From Nemertoderma westbladi (lineage: Eukaryota; Xenacoelomorpha; Nemertodermatida; Nemertodermatidae), in the NCBI GenBank assembly GCA_032718475.1, contig JAUCBJ010001861.1:62001-126000 (forward strand): a stretch of DNA of 64,000 bases, in the 5' to 3' direction. This document shows positions 48,868 through 59,480 of the stretch, in pieces (position 1 is the first letter of the stretch; each line of letters starts with the position of its first letter). Both the position numbers and the translations under genes were made by a program. The notes beneath the pieces were generated by a model. The model was not told the DNA's origin. It worked only from the letters and a program-made list of their open reading frames with translations, and did no database searches.

Positions 48868-50232
48868 TCTAAAAGGTGCGGATGGATGCATCAATGTTTA
48901 ATTGGGGGCCATTAATATTAATAATTTATTACGTTCATATACGATTATATACTTAATACATAGTATTTAATGTTGTGATATATAATATATATACAATGTA
49001 AAGCTTTAAACCATATAATAATTAAATTACGGTTATACTTTTAGGCAAGTTAAGTAAAACAAGATATTATCAGTGCAACAGGTTGGTATCCATGTAAACC
49101 TAATTATTCGGCAACTACAGACCAACATGTTGCATGCATTCAGCTAAAAAATATATTTCGCACCAAAACTCTGTACTTCTCATTGAACACTTTACTTGAC
49201 CTCTTCAGAATGTCTTTTGATTCTCTTGATGCGAAACCCATTAACATGCAGTTGGCCTCCAGCTTCTTTTACTGTAGCTCGTATTTCAAACAGACCGTAT
49301 TTAAAAAAAAAACAATGATAGTATGGTATCCGTGATGTTGTAACACTTCACAGACTACAATCACTCGCACATATCGCTGAATATTAATATTATTAGTCAG
49401 TATATTTTAATCACTTTATAGCAAAATGTAATATAATATAAAGTAATCTATCAGGCTATTTAATAACACCCGTTAAAACAACGTTTAATATTAATAAAGT
49501 TATCGACGGCAATATTTTATTTGAGGAAACAGATTTATTGAATTCAGATTCAAAAATAAACAGTTAACGACAATAATAGTAGCGTTGTGGAACTTTGGCG
49601 GAGGTTCTAATTCCAGAGTAGTTGACTCTGGTTTATATTATCTATATTTTTAATAACAATATATTTTATATTATCTGGTTTATATATATAGTTTATATAA
49701 TCGCCTATAGACTGATAGATATAACCTAACGTCCGTAAAACTACAAAGATTCCACAAACACACGCAGCATACATTAATAGAGTATCGTAGAAAAACACCA
49801 TCATAGTGGAGAACCAATACCGCAGTCCGCAGGCAGTTAAATATACCGTAGCAACTAAAAGCGGTTGGAAAGAGAAACAATCCTAATAAAAACCGGAGTA
49901 TAAACAATTTATAGCTGCCGCTTACCGGTTTATAGTTAGAAATTAAGTTAAACTCTATAATAATACTAATATTTATCCTTTTTTTTTAATAATTCATTTT
50001 TTTAATTTATATATTTGAATTAATTATCGAACCGATAAAACAATTGCTTAACTCCGACTTATTCGACTCGGCGAATAAACTCTAGATTTATTTTACTTGT
50101 ACTTTTATTATTATTTTACTTTTACTTGTAAAGCAATAATAATTATATAAGGCATATTATATTATATAATTAGTCTAAATAAACAATAAAGAAATGGCAT
50201 TTAATTTAAGATTAAACTATAAGGAAGATGAT
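48868..50232. other. AT-rich DNA between satellite D and INSIG
   Basis: It holds one possible terminal exon (49192-49272, separate entry) and, on the minus strand, a candidate INSIG poly(A) signal AATAAA at 50092-50087, about 140 nt past the stop. Small open frames at 49600-49900 are AT-driven and unconvincing. Confidence 0.45.
49192..49272 (-). CDS. Possible terminal exon of an unidentified gene (low confidence)
   Basis: On the minus strand, after a T-rich tract near 49300 and a possible acceptor ctacag, 26 codons read VKEAGGQLHVNGFRIKRIKR then HSEEVK and a stop. The composition looks protein-like and unlike the AT-rich surroundings. I do not recognise the family and see no upstream exon, so it may be chance or a gene remnant. 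Confidence 0.25.
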   Translation of the reverse strand, partial: VKEAGGQLHVNGFRIKRIKRHSEEVK

Positions 50233-50874
50233 TTAATCGACGTGGACTTTCTTCGAAGAGTTATGGAACAAGGAGTTCTCGACGAGAACTAATTGTCTAC
50301 CGATAGTTCCCATAGTGATACTCCCTGAGAAGAATATAGAAGGCAGCCAGGACTTTAGGTAAGTAAAGTCTGTCTCCGGGTAGCCGTAGAGTCCATTGCT
50401 GATGAGCGCGTGGATAACCAGCGCAGCGACGAGAGCGCAGCTCAGAGCGACAACGAGTCCGGACTTAGTGCTGTCGAACAGCCACCAGATGAGTAGCGAC
50501 AAAAGCCCCAGCACCACTGCCATGTGCAGGTTGTTCGCGTAGTCCAGTTTTGTGCAGCACAGTTTCATTCCCACGAAGAATGCGACGCATTTAAGGACTT
50601 TGGCGCCCTCCTGGGGGTGGCAATAGTCGCCGAGTTTAGTGTCCACGCAGGGGTAGAGGAGTCCGACCAGGGTAGCAGCCATGCCGACTATAGGGAAGAT
50701 CCACCAGCAGTGGCGGAGGATCGCTAGCGCGTCGCGAGGGAAGATGGCGGAATTCCGTTCGAGGAGGATGCAGTTCAGTGTGGCGGCGAATGAGACGCCG
50801 ATACCGAAGAGGACAACGACTTTTAGCGCTCGGAATAAATGGACTAGCAGGACTCCGTATCCCTGTGTTGACAT
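50233..50874 (-). CDS. INSIG: Insulin-induced gene protein (INSIG), ER sterol sensor
   Basis: Polytopic ER membrane protein that, with sterol, retains the SCAP-SREBP complex in the ER and promotes HMG-CoA reductase degradation. The frame encodes 213 residues from an ATG at 50874. That is close to INSIG2 length (225) and shorter than human INSIG1 (277), which has an N-terminal extension. Family motifs are FP-rich loop 1, AWW-like CWWIFPIVGMAATLVG, GLLYPCVDTKLG, KLDYANN, WWLFDSTKSGL, NGLYGY and the highly conserved SWLPSIFFSGSITMGTIGRQ. Asp134 in WWLFD corresponds to the aspartate required for SCAP binding in mammals (INSIG1 Asp205). About six hydrophobic segments are present (near 16-36, 57-75, 93-112, 117-134, 139-158, 175-193). 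It ends KKVHVD, near the KPHSD-type tail. It is one uninterrupted exon, unlike the multi-exon vertebrate genes, and intact. Confidence 0.95.
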   Translation of the reverse strand: MSTQGYGVLLVHLFRALKVVVLFGIGVSFAATLNCILLERNSAIFPRDALAILRHCWWIFPIVGMAATLVGLLYPCVDTKLGDYCHPQEGAKVLKCVAFFVGMKLCCTKLDYANNLHMAVVLGLLSLLIWWLFDSTKSGLVVALSCALVAALVIHALISNGLYGYPETDFTYLKSWLPSIFFSGSITMGTIGRQLVLVENSLFHNSSKKVHVD

Positions 50875-51374
50875 CTCGGTAGCGATTTGATTTATTATTC
50901 AATTTGGATGAAATTAGGTACCGGTACGGTACCGGTATGTCTTGTCTACCGGACTGCCGGACTCCGACTGTCCGACCAGCAGTGCCAAACGCAAACTCTG
51001 CAGATACAGAACGCGGTCTGGTTGGAGTGGAGTGTCTCAGTTCACAGTTCACCTGCCGCCTGCGCGCTTCTCAGACTGTCGGTCTTTCAGTTAACGCTGT
51101 AACGGGTACCACGCAGTTAATAATTGATGAACGAATTCGGAATTATGTCTGTCTGTCACTCCTTCAGTTTACTGGTTTAGGCAGTTAGGCCTATCAGCCT
51201 ATGGTATGGTATTACTTACAGTACCGGTATTAGATCTTAATGCTTTGTGAATTAAATTAAATTAAAAATTAAATTAAATTGAATGCGTACAGGACCGGTA
51301 TTAGCCTATTCCAGTATTCAATGGAAACAGACAAGTAAGGGTACTACGTAAGTAGCCTATACTGCTATATCAGT
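50875..51374. other. INSIG upstream region, no gene seen
   Basis: GC-richer near the INSIG start. It contains overlapping ggtaccggtac palindromes at about 50918-50938. No sterol regulatory element could be identified with confidence. Confidence 0.45.
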
Positions 51375-52335
51375 AGTAGTACAGTAGTATCGGCATGCTG
51401 CATTGCAGCTGCATTTTTAAGAATGCTGTGCCGGCTTTTTGACAAAATTGCGCCGCCACAACTCCCTATCACCCATGACATTTGCTAGATCATCCGCATC
51501 TTCAAGGCCAGTGTCCTTTAAGATGCGTCTCAAGAAAGTCATGGGCTGTGGCTGTCCACCATGCTTATTCGCTCCATGAGGCTGCCAAGTACAAGATTAT
51601 GCACTGGCTGGTCCTCACGGCGAAAGTAATGTCTGAATGTCCTGCAAAGCGGAGGCGATTTTGTTCTAGTGTCAAGCTTTGGGGGAACCAATGAGACACC
51701 TCCAATGTTATATAGTGTCTGGTTGGAGATGTGTGCATTGTACTTCACACAATGAACCCGGCGTAGCATTCTTGTGAATGTGGCATCCAGAGATTTGGTG
51801 TCCTCAGCCTGTCAGCAGTTAGAGCCCAGCATGGACTCCCATAGAGGAGTACTGGAACTACTGCTGCTCTAAATAATCGGACCTTAAGTTTCCGATTAAT
51901 TCTCGGTGACTTCCAAATCCTGGAAAGCCTATTCAAGGCTGCCCATGCCTTTCCTTTACGTATTCGAAGGTCCTCACCTGACTTCCGGATCCATGATCCC
52001 AGGTAACAGAAGTCGTCCACATGCAGACATGCTCAAGCATACCATCCTTTGAGCTTATGCTTATCCGATCAGAGACTTGCTGAGAACTTTCAAAGTATTA
52101 TCATCACCCCATCCTCATTATGATGATCTAAGGACATGCGTAGAACATAGTCAACCACAATTATGAACAAGAATGGTGCAAGTGTGTCTCCCTGGAGGAA
52201 GCCCCATAACACTTCAAATGGTTCTGTGTCACCATCAACAGTAGACACAAATGTTATCGAACCATCATATACTGATCTGATTGCTGCAATAATTTCATAA
52301 GGAATCCCATATAATGAAATTATGCTGAACATACG
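51375..52335 (-). mobile_element. Degenerate non-LTR retrotransposon (LINE) with RT remnant
   Basis: On the minus strand, 52090-52332 encodes a reverse transcriptase fragment with IIAAIRSVYDG, TEPFEVLWGFLQGDTLAPFL and VVDYVLRMSLD. After a deletion that removes the YADD-box region, 51745-52020 encodes the thumb/post-RT segment (DDFCYLGSWIRKSGED, LLYGSPCWALT). A further frame at 51539-51769 encodes the C-terminal region, ending in a non-coding tail with gccgat plus actact-type triplets near 51380. Stops and frame changes show a dead copy. The family is the same as the tails at 30190, 32930 and 37870. Confidence 0.88.
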
Positions 52336-53747
52336 TGGCTATATCAGTATATCTGTATATAGCAGTATAGTCAGATAGTGGCTATACATCTATAGGCCTA
52401 AATTGCTAATTGTTATAGACCTATCCAGATATAGTCAGTGATATATCCAGGCAGGCTACTTCCCTCCTGTAACGAACTTCTGATAAACAGGTAAAATGCT
52501 CTCCTATTATGTAGGGCTACTTAAGGCAACGTAATTTGTAATCATATGATTCGTTATCTTCGTCATCAGACTGCATGGCAACGGGGAGGCAGGCGTTGTA
52601 CATTTCGTAGTACTGTAAGTAACGTAGGTGATCAGCCATGGTAGTACAGTGTAGTACCTATTTCGATTGACAGACTTATGAGGCACTATTACAAACCCAC
52701 AATGTTATCAATCATTACACCTCCACAGTACGAACAAAGCCCCAATGGCAAACATTATAAAAAACAACCAGTAAAAATAGGCCAAGGGATGGTGCCATGG
52801 ATATTAACCAATAAGAGCTGAGTATTTCTTTAGGATTGAGGAATCACGCCACCAACCATATGATCGTACGATATTGCTTAGCTTGCCCACACACAAACCA
52901 CTTTACCACACAATCGTCCTAAATAAAGAAAGGAATATTAAGAAAACGTTGTGGGGTATCTTTGTGTTAACGTAACTAGCTGTGTATGGTTGAAACAAAG
53001 GCGTGCTGCTGCTGCATATAACCTAGTACAACAGAAGAATCCAAACGAAATCTAAAAAAACGTCCTGTCTTCAGCAAAGTCATGTTCACACTGCACACTC
53101 AACCAATTGTACACAGCGCCATCATGAGGTACTTATTACAAGTCAATAATTATTACTCATTCATCGACCATTTCATACACAGCAACTAAATTGAAAGTGG
53201 ATCATTTTAATTATGTAAATATTTAAATGTTCCCATATATTAAATGTATTTTACAATATTTTGCCTAGAATTCCGTATGATCCCCATTTTTGGTCACAGA
53301 GTACGTATGACCCCAATTCTATAAGCGTATAACGTCTAGTCTCGCAGTTAGTACCCTCCTGGTCCTATGTTTTAAGGCCATTCGCCTGCGCTGCCGGGGT
53401 TTATAGCCTGACCAGGTAGATGGTAATCGACCAATAATGGCTGCTACTCCACTGCGACCTGCTCCTGGCAGCAGGGGGTACAGGGCATATCCCAGCTGCA
53501 GTCAACCTTCGGCCTCGAAAAAATATGCTTTTACTATTCCTCGAGAATGAGAATTAAAAAGTCCGACAAAAAATGATACTTTCTTTTGTAAAATAAATAG
53601 TTATTCTTTTTGTAAAAGTTATTGTTTTCTTTAAAAGATCCACTTTTGAATTAGAAGTTTAACGTAACAAAGTTATAGCAAATTTGAGGTAAAATATACA
53701 GCATTGTCTAATTTAAAAATTATAGTTACTAATACAATACAACAACC
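52336..53747. other. Intergenic DNA, no supported gene
   Basis: Low-complexity tatatcagtatatctg sequence at 52336-52450, otherwise mixed composition. No recognised gene or repeat. Confidence 0.45.
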
Positions 53748-54938
53748 ATTTTATTCTTAAATTGTTACTTTACTTTTTCACTCGAATATACCCCAAATCG
53801 AAAGAAAACGTTTCACTTTTTCCCTAGGGAAAAAAAGTAACCCATATGATTGCATTGAATTTACTTTTTTCCCGGCGAAAAAGTAAAATAAAATATTTTT
53901 GGTGGATTTTCTTAAATTTGAAATTAACTTACATGTTTTGAAAGAGCATCGACGTAGAAAAGGTTTGCAAGTAATTTGAGCAAAATTCATTAACACACTC
54001 AAAAGTTATTGCAACTTTAGTGTCTACAAAATATGATTATATTATTATAATATTATATTACTATATTATGGAGACTATGAAATTGCGATGATTACCTACA
54101 AGTGTCTGAATGGAACAGCACCAGTATATCTGCGAGATCTACTGTCACCCTACACGCCCTCCCGGGTCACTGAGGTCATCCCACTACGAACTGCTGGTGA
54201 TCCCTAGATTCAACATGGTGCACTACGGCAAGCGCGCTTTCTCAGTTGCTGCCCCGACTATTTGGAACAAACAGCCAATCAACGTTCGACAATCACCAAC
54301 CATCGCGGTTTTTAAGTCGAGGCTAAAAACACACTACTTCCACCTGGAGTACGAGTAAATCTGCATAATCATATTCACACGATGTTATCAATGTCCGTTT
54401 TTAATTAAACTGTTTTTATCTAATTTTTTAGCAATCCTACATTTTAACAGTGCCATGCGCCTTGCTCTTAATTTAGGAAAGGCGCTATATAAATCTTTTA
54501 ATTATTATTATTATTTATTATTACAAAGTGTACTCCAAAACGGAATTCAATATCCAATATTGGTTTATGTAGTTAAGCGGCTCTCTAGTTACGTAATAAA
54601 TATTCGAGAACAATAAATTATTTTAACATTGATTGAGTAAGGCAGCATCCGAAGTTGAAGAGTACAGTAATTCCAAAACTGTAGCAGTAACTACTGTATG
54701 GCTGCAATATAGTAAAATACTGTCGTTCATATTTTTTAACTCTATATCGCTCTATGTTTTACTAAAGAATTGAGCAACAAAAAAGTACATTACGTATTAC
54801 AGGGGAAAAAAAGTGTAGAAAATATTTTTTTCAATATTCTCTCGACCCATTCTTAACCTCGCTGGCGCTCTGTAAATAAAATGCCTCAAGAATAATGATA
54901 AAAGTTCTACTTTTTTCCCATGTAATAAATAATTATTT
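53748..54938 (+). mobile_element. Dispersed repeat family R1, copy 3 (split by a LINE)
   Basis: Two halves, 53748-54030 and 54522-54938, together about 695 bp, match copies 1 and 2 across their full length. A 491-bp LINE fragment interrupts it. The palindromic ttccctagggaaaaaaag segment near 53820 is shared with copy 2. Confidence 0.8.
54031..54521 (+). mobile_element. 5'-truncated CR1/L2-type LINE insertion (TSD TACAAA)
   Basis: Encodes the C-terminal end of a CR1/L2-group reverse transcriptase polyprotein: ITYKCLNGTAPVYLRDLLSP, then after one frameshift near 54165 SLRSS and KRAFSVAAPTIWN. The coding part ends at 54358 and is followed by a 3' UTR ending ggcgctatataaatc plus (tta)n, a tail typical of this group. 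The 6-bp duplication tacaaa at 54025-54030 and 54522-54527 marks the insertion, confirmed by the uninterrupted R1 sequence at 31858-32764. Confidence 0.88.
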
Positions 54939-56192
54939 ACCACCCTCCCCCTAATTTTTGCAAATTTGCATCAAATGGTTCGAAATTTTAGATGAAGTTG
55001 ATGTAGTTCGACACCCTTTCTTTTTGCAATTTCCAATCCCAAATTATTTAGTTACAACGAGCCGTTAAAAATGTATATTTAGCAATATTGAAGCCAACAG
55101 TTTGTTGTTGGTTTTATTTTTCGTTTCTCTTTAGAACCGTCTTCGTCTGAAGATTCCGAATCTGAGAACCGTTTTCAATTTCACCAATAATTTCGGTAAT
55201 TATCAAAATGGTATACATTTTGACACATTTAGTATTCATGTATTAGTTATAAATTAATGTTCTAGAAGTCCATGTATAATTCTAATGTTTTTATTCAATT
55301 CTACAATATGAATTGAAGAAACAAGATGACGGAGGCCTATTTTAAGCGATCAGCTAAATAATAATAAATATTAATTATATTAATAATATATATATATAAT
55401 AATATATTACGTTATAAATTTATGTTACTCGAGCTGACGAAAATAAATTTAAGGTAACAGTTCCGTATATCACTACATTTTTATAACATAAATCATTGTT
55501 ACCATGACAAAATTGTAGACTTCTAAAACAAAATATTAATATTATACACTATTCTAGAACATAATTATAATAAAAAATATAATGATCTGAACATAGAGCT
55601 AGTTATTTTTCAAATCTAAAATTGCTAGTAATTAAACAAATTATTCAAAAAGTTTTTGGGGTGCTAAATGCACAAGTACAATTAAGGCAATTAATACAGG
55701 TACGGCGTTACGGAGAAAAATAAGGAAAATATAAAACGCCAGAGCTTTGTGTCAGGAGGGCATTAACTATGAAGATAAATTAACCGAAAAACTGACAGAA
55801 AACATGTGGAGGCAAAAGAAAAGAAAAGGAAAATTAAACGGTTTCAATGAGATATGAGGCCAACAAAAGCCAATACCCAATGGATAAATAAACTAATTAT
55901 AGTAGTTACTGTACATTAGTATACAAAAACTATAAAATATAATCAATATTAATTTAAATGTAAGATATACAATTTTTTTTGTTAATTTACTAGCTATTTT
56001 AAAATTTAAAAAAACTGGTTATATGTTCTAGAATATTCGATTTTTTATTTTATTTATGTTCTAGAATAGTATATAATAATTTTCTATTGTTCTAGAACAC
56101 GTCAGCGTTGTCCGTTACGGAGTCCGGAGCTAAAAAAAAAAAGGACGGAGAATCCGGAGCCCGGATCTCCGTACCATCCCTCTCAGTTATTA
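54939..56192. other. AT-rich DNA with inverted repeats, no gene
   Basis: Motifs around ttctagaac occur repeatedly. The segment at about 55545-55580 is inverted at about 56045-56075 (attctagaacataa-type arms). At 56115-56180 an end-like block rich in ccggagc/ggagtccgg with ccatccct resembles the subterminal part of hAT-like element 1 but has no visible partner. Confidence 0.45.
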
Positions 56193-56497
56193 CCTGTACT
56201 GCAAACGAATCTTATTGTTTATATGTTTTAACATCCATAAATTGTATAAATTATTGAGTAATTTAAACAGGAACTTAGGACTCTATAGTCTCAAATTGAG
56301 CGGAAAAAATTAATTCGCCACCAGCGGGGATCGAGCCCGTGTCTCTCGATAAGTGTGTGGACCATCCTATAGACTGTTTAAATTACTTAATAATTTATAC
56401 AATCTATGGATGTTAGAATATAATCAAAAAGATACGTTTGCACATGACCTACTAAATATAGTAGGATATATTAGTAGGTCATGGTTTGCAGTACAGG
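56193..56497. mobile_element. Foldback structure enclosing a tRNA-like segment
   Basis: Outer perfect 14-bp arms cctgtactgcaaac (56193-56206) and gtttgcagtacagg (56484-56497) enclose inner imperfect 44-bp arms (56226-56270 and 56374-56417). The 103-nt central loop contains, on the minus strand, a Pol III B-box-like GGCTCGATCCC (56327-56337). A further perfect 12-bp hairpin (catgacctacta/tagtaggtcatg) lies at 56443-56482. It is non-coding and possibly a foldback transposon or inverted SINE pair. Confidence 0.7.
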
Positions 56498-58523
56498 TCA
56501 TACCTGATACTGTATTAGGCTTGCAACTGTTTTACTGCAACCTTGGCATAGCCTACCGTTACGGGTGTTTCACCGTTGACAGTCGGTCGTTCGGTCTGTC
56601 TGTAGGTGGTCGGTCACTCTATCTGTCGACAAACGTGTGAAGGCTAATAATACTAACCAAATATTTAATGAAATTAAACCAAACTTCGTACACTTGTAGT
56701 CTGTCAAAAGTGTGAAATATAATTGCGTGGGCGGACTCAAGACGGTTAATTGCAAAATACAATCACCGTATTGCTGATGACTGCTACTTAAAATGCAATG
56801 TTGTCAATAGTTACAATTTATTTGTGTATATCATTAAACATTTTATCCAAGTAAATAAATACATAATATTAATATATTGATAAGTACTATATATCTGTTA
56901 ATTTTATATTCTTTAGATTTTATTCATCCAATGATCAAAAATGTTGATTAATCAACGAATTTTGGTGCATCAACGAAGTGGGCGTGGCACTTCAAATTTT
57001 GAAAATATGACATCCGGAAAAAACCACCATGTTTTAATTTCAGCTCATTTTTATAGGTTTTCTGGGTCGCTGATTCAAATGACATTACTCTAAAAACATG
57101 TCTACCTATTTTCAGCTCATTTTTGTGCAGAAAAATTAGGGCGTGGTACCTCAAATTTTGAAATATTCAAGATTCTGAAAAAATGAGTTACCGCCATGTA
57201 AAAGCTTTTGTGGGATATAACTGGCCCTTTTGCTTTGCAATCCAGTTTCCCCCCAGGCGCTGGAATACTCTAAAAAGCTCTCTAACTCGAATGATGCAAA
57301 GCGACCGGCTGATTGGCTGATTTGTTATACGAGGGGCTCTTTGCTATGTTCTATCGGCCAACCAGAGCTATAGCAGCAGAGTATGCAACCAGGACAACCG
57401 AGCGGAGTGACTCATTTTGTGTGTTGGCCAAGGGTTGCAAAATTCCTGATAGTTCGGCATTTAGATATTCGTGGAACTTGTGGAATCTGGTGTTCTGCCA
57501 ATGAGAGCTATTCCTCTCTGTGTAAAAGATACCTGCAACGGTGTTAGGGACAGTAGCAGTTTTTTCTTGATACTGTTTTGTTGTTTCTATCTAGGCCAGG
57601 AACACCGGCTCTAGAGTCAATTCGTTTCAGACTTTAGAAGAAACATTAGTAGGCTTAGATTATAGAGCGTATAACTGTTATCATAACAACTCGGCCCAAT
57701 TATCGGTCAACTCAATTGGACACAGTCCAGTCTTAACGGCACATATATTGTCATATCATATCTTAACCTACCGTCTTAATGCTTTTACTGTTGTTATTAT
57801 TTTGTATCAGTTGGTTGAATATTATTTGGAGAACATCTATAAAGAACCCAAATTTCCCAATTTTCTTGATACACTACAGGTTAGAGAGACGATTGCGACT
57901 TATATTATTGTGGTTTGTAGTGAATTTAATGCTATTTGATAAGCACTACATGAGTCAATTGCTGTTCTCTTTATATATGATAAAATTCATTGACAGTCGG
58001 CAGATTAGTGTGCAGCATTGTGTGTTACCGGTAGTGTGCATGATTGTGACTGATAACTAAGCATTTCCTAAAGAATGCGCCTCATACGTGAATCATAAGC
58101 CTTCCCGACTTACCGTTGTGTTTAGTATAAGTCATATCTCTGTTTACCTAGATAGAGCGCCACGTCCTAAAGGAACTGTTAATATTTCCCGAAAGTGAAT
58201 AATATTAGTCAGAAATTATTTATTAACGATCAATCGAATAATACAGTAAGCTTACACTGCAATAACAATCTAAGCCCTACGAATCCAGTCTCCCGGGTAT
58301 ATCCAGCGGGTGAATGGACGCGCACTAGGCTGGCTTCGGCTAATGTTGTGTTTATTGGTATTAAATATTTGTCATTTTCTAAAGTCTATTTATAAACCAA
58401 AAGACATATAAATTTTGGCAGGTTAAACTGCTAAAGGTCTTCAAAAGCGCGTACAATAACAGTTATTGTCTTTATTGCAGTAAGCAATAAAGTTAAAAGT
58501 ACCGGTCGACCGGTAAACCTGAA
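56498..58523. other. Intergenic DNA, no supported gene
   Basis: At 56975-57180 a pair of diverged direct repeats (acctcaaattttgaaa and tttcagctcattttt motifs) occurs. Several 60-95-codon frames have no family resemblance. Nothing else is recognised. Confidence 0.45.
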
Positions 58524-58715
58524 CCGGTACTGTAGTAGGTCCGTAGGCCCAACTGCCAGAATCGGTACTGCTGTAGGTCCGTAGGCCCAACTGCCAGAAT
58601 CGGTACTGCTGTAGGTCCGTAGGCCCAACTGCCAGAATCGGTACTGCTGTAGGTCCATAGGCCCAACTGCCAGAATCGGTACTGCTGTAGGTCTGTAGGC
58701 CCAACTGTCCTAACC
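58524..58715. repeat. 38-bp minisatellite (about five copies)
   Basis: Tandem copies of a 38-bp unit containing ggtactgctgtaggtccg and taggcccaactgccagaatc. Copies are nearly identical in the middle and diverged at both ends. The short minus-strand frames across it are repeat artefacts. Confidence 0.93.
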
Positions 58716-58899
58716 GGTACTTCCAGTATAAGTACATTAGTATTATTCGATTTTGATTATTGTATACCGGTAGGTCTTGATATTAAATCGGGGACGCCTG
58801 GTTTTTATTGGGATTTTACTTAGGTCTATTTCTGTCAGTTTTATTTCCTAGTAAGTTAATATTGAGCTGAAGACGTGTAAGTCTGCTCAGATTGTTCAG

Positions 58900-59480
58900 A
58901 TAACTGTAGGCCGGACTGTTGTCGGATTGTTGTTGGGTTTGGAGAGATTACGGCGTGTGTAGAGTTTGTCTGATAAAGTGCCAGTTAGTAAGTTGGGGCA
59001 GCCAGAGCTGTAAGGTCAATCCCCTCTTAAAGAATAAGTCGTACTACCGTGTTAGAACGCATACTAACTAACCATTTCGGAATCTGCACATACTGTAGTT
59101 TATTTAGGCTTGACAGTATTCTGCCAGCGTTTTGGCCTGTGTTTGTTTGTGTGGTCTGTTCAGGTACCGTAATAGTTATTACTCAGATATTTTGTAGGCT
59201 GGATTGTTGTCTAGCTATTATTAGGTCTGAAGAGATTGCTGCGTGTGTAGAGTTTGTCTGATAAAGTGCCAGTTAGTAAGTTGGGGCAGCCATAGCTGTA
59301 AGGTCAATCCCCTCTTAAAGAATAAGTCGTACTACCGTGTTAGAACGCATACTAACTAACCATTTTGGAATCTGCACATACTGTAGTTTATTTAGGCTTG
59401 GTGGTAGTCTGCCAGCGTTTGGTTTGTATTTTGTTTGAGTATTCTGTACGGGTAGCGTAATATTTATTATTCAGAGTTTA
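58900..59480. repeat. Tandem duplication of about 288 bp upstream of the Gag frame
   Basis: Two adjacent diverged copies, about 58900-59187 and 59188-59480, share long near-identical stretches such as agtgccagttagtaagttgg and aatcccctcttaaagaataa. It lies about 1.3 kb before the retroelement Gag start, so it may be part of the element's 5' LTR or leader. LTR ends and a primer-binding site could not be defined. Confidence 0.75.

Noticed and set aside
47109-48915. Open frames of up to 559 codons in satellite D
   Set aside because: All three plus frames are open because the 50-bp unit has no stop. Repeats with 49-bp variants shift frame freely.
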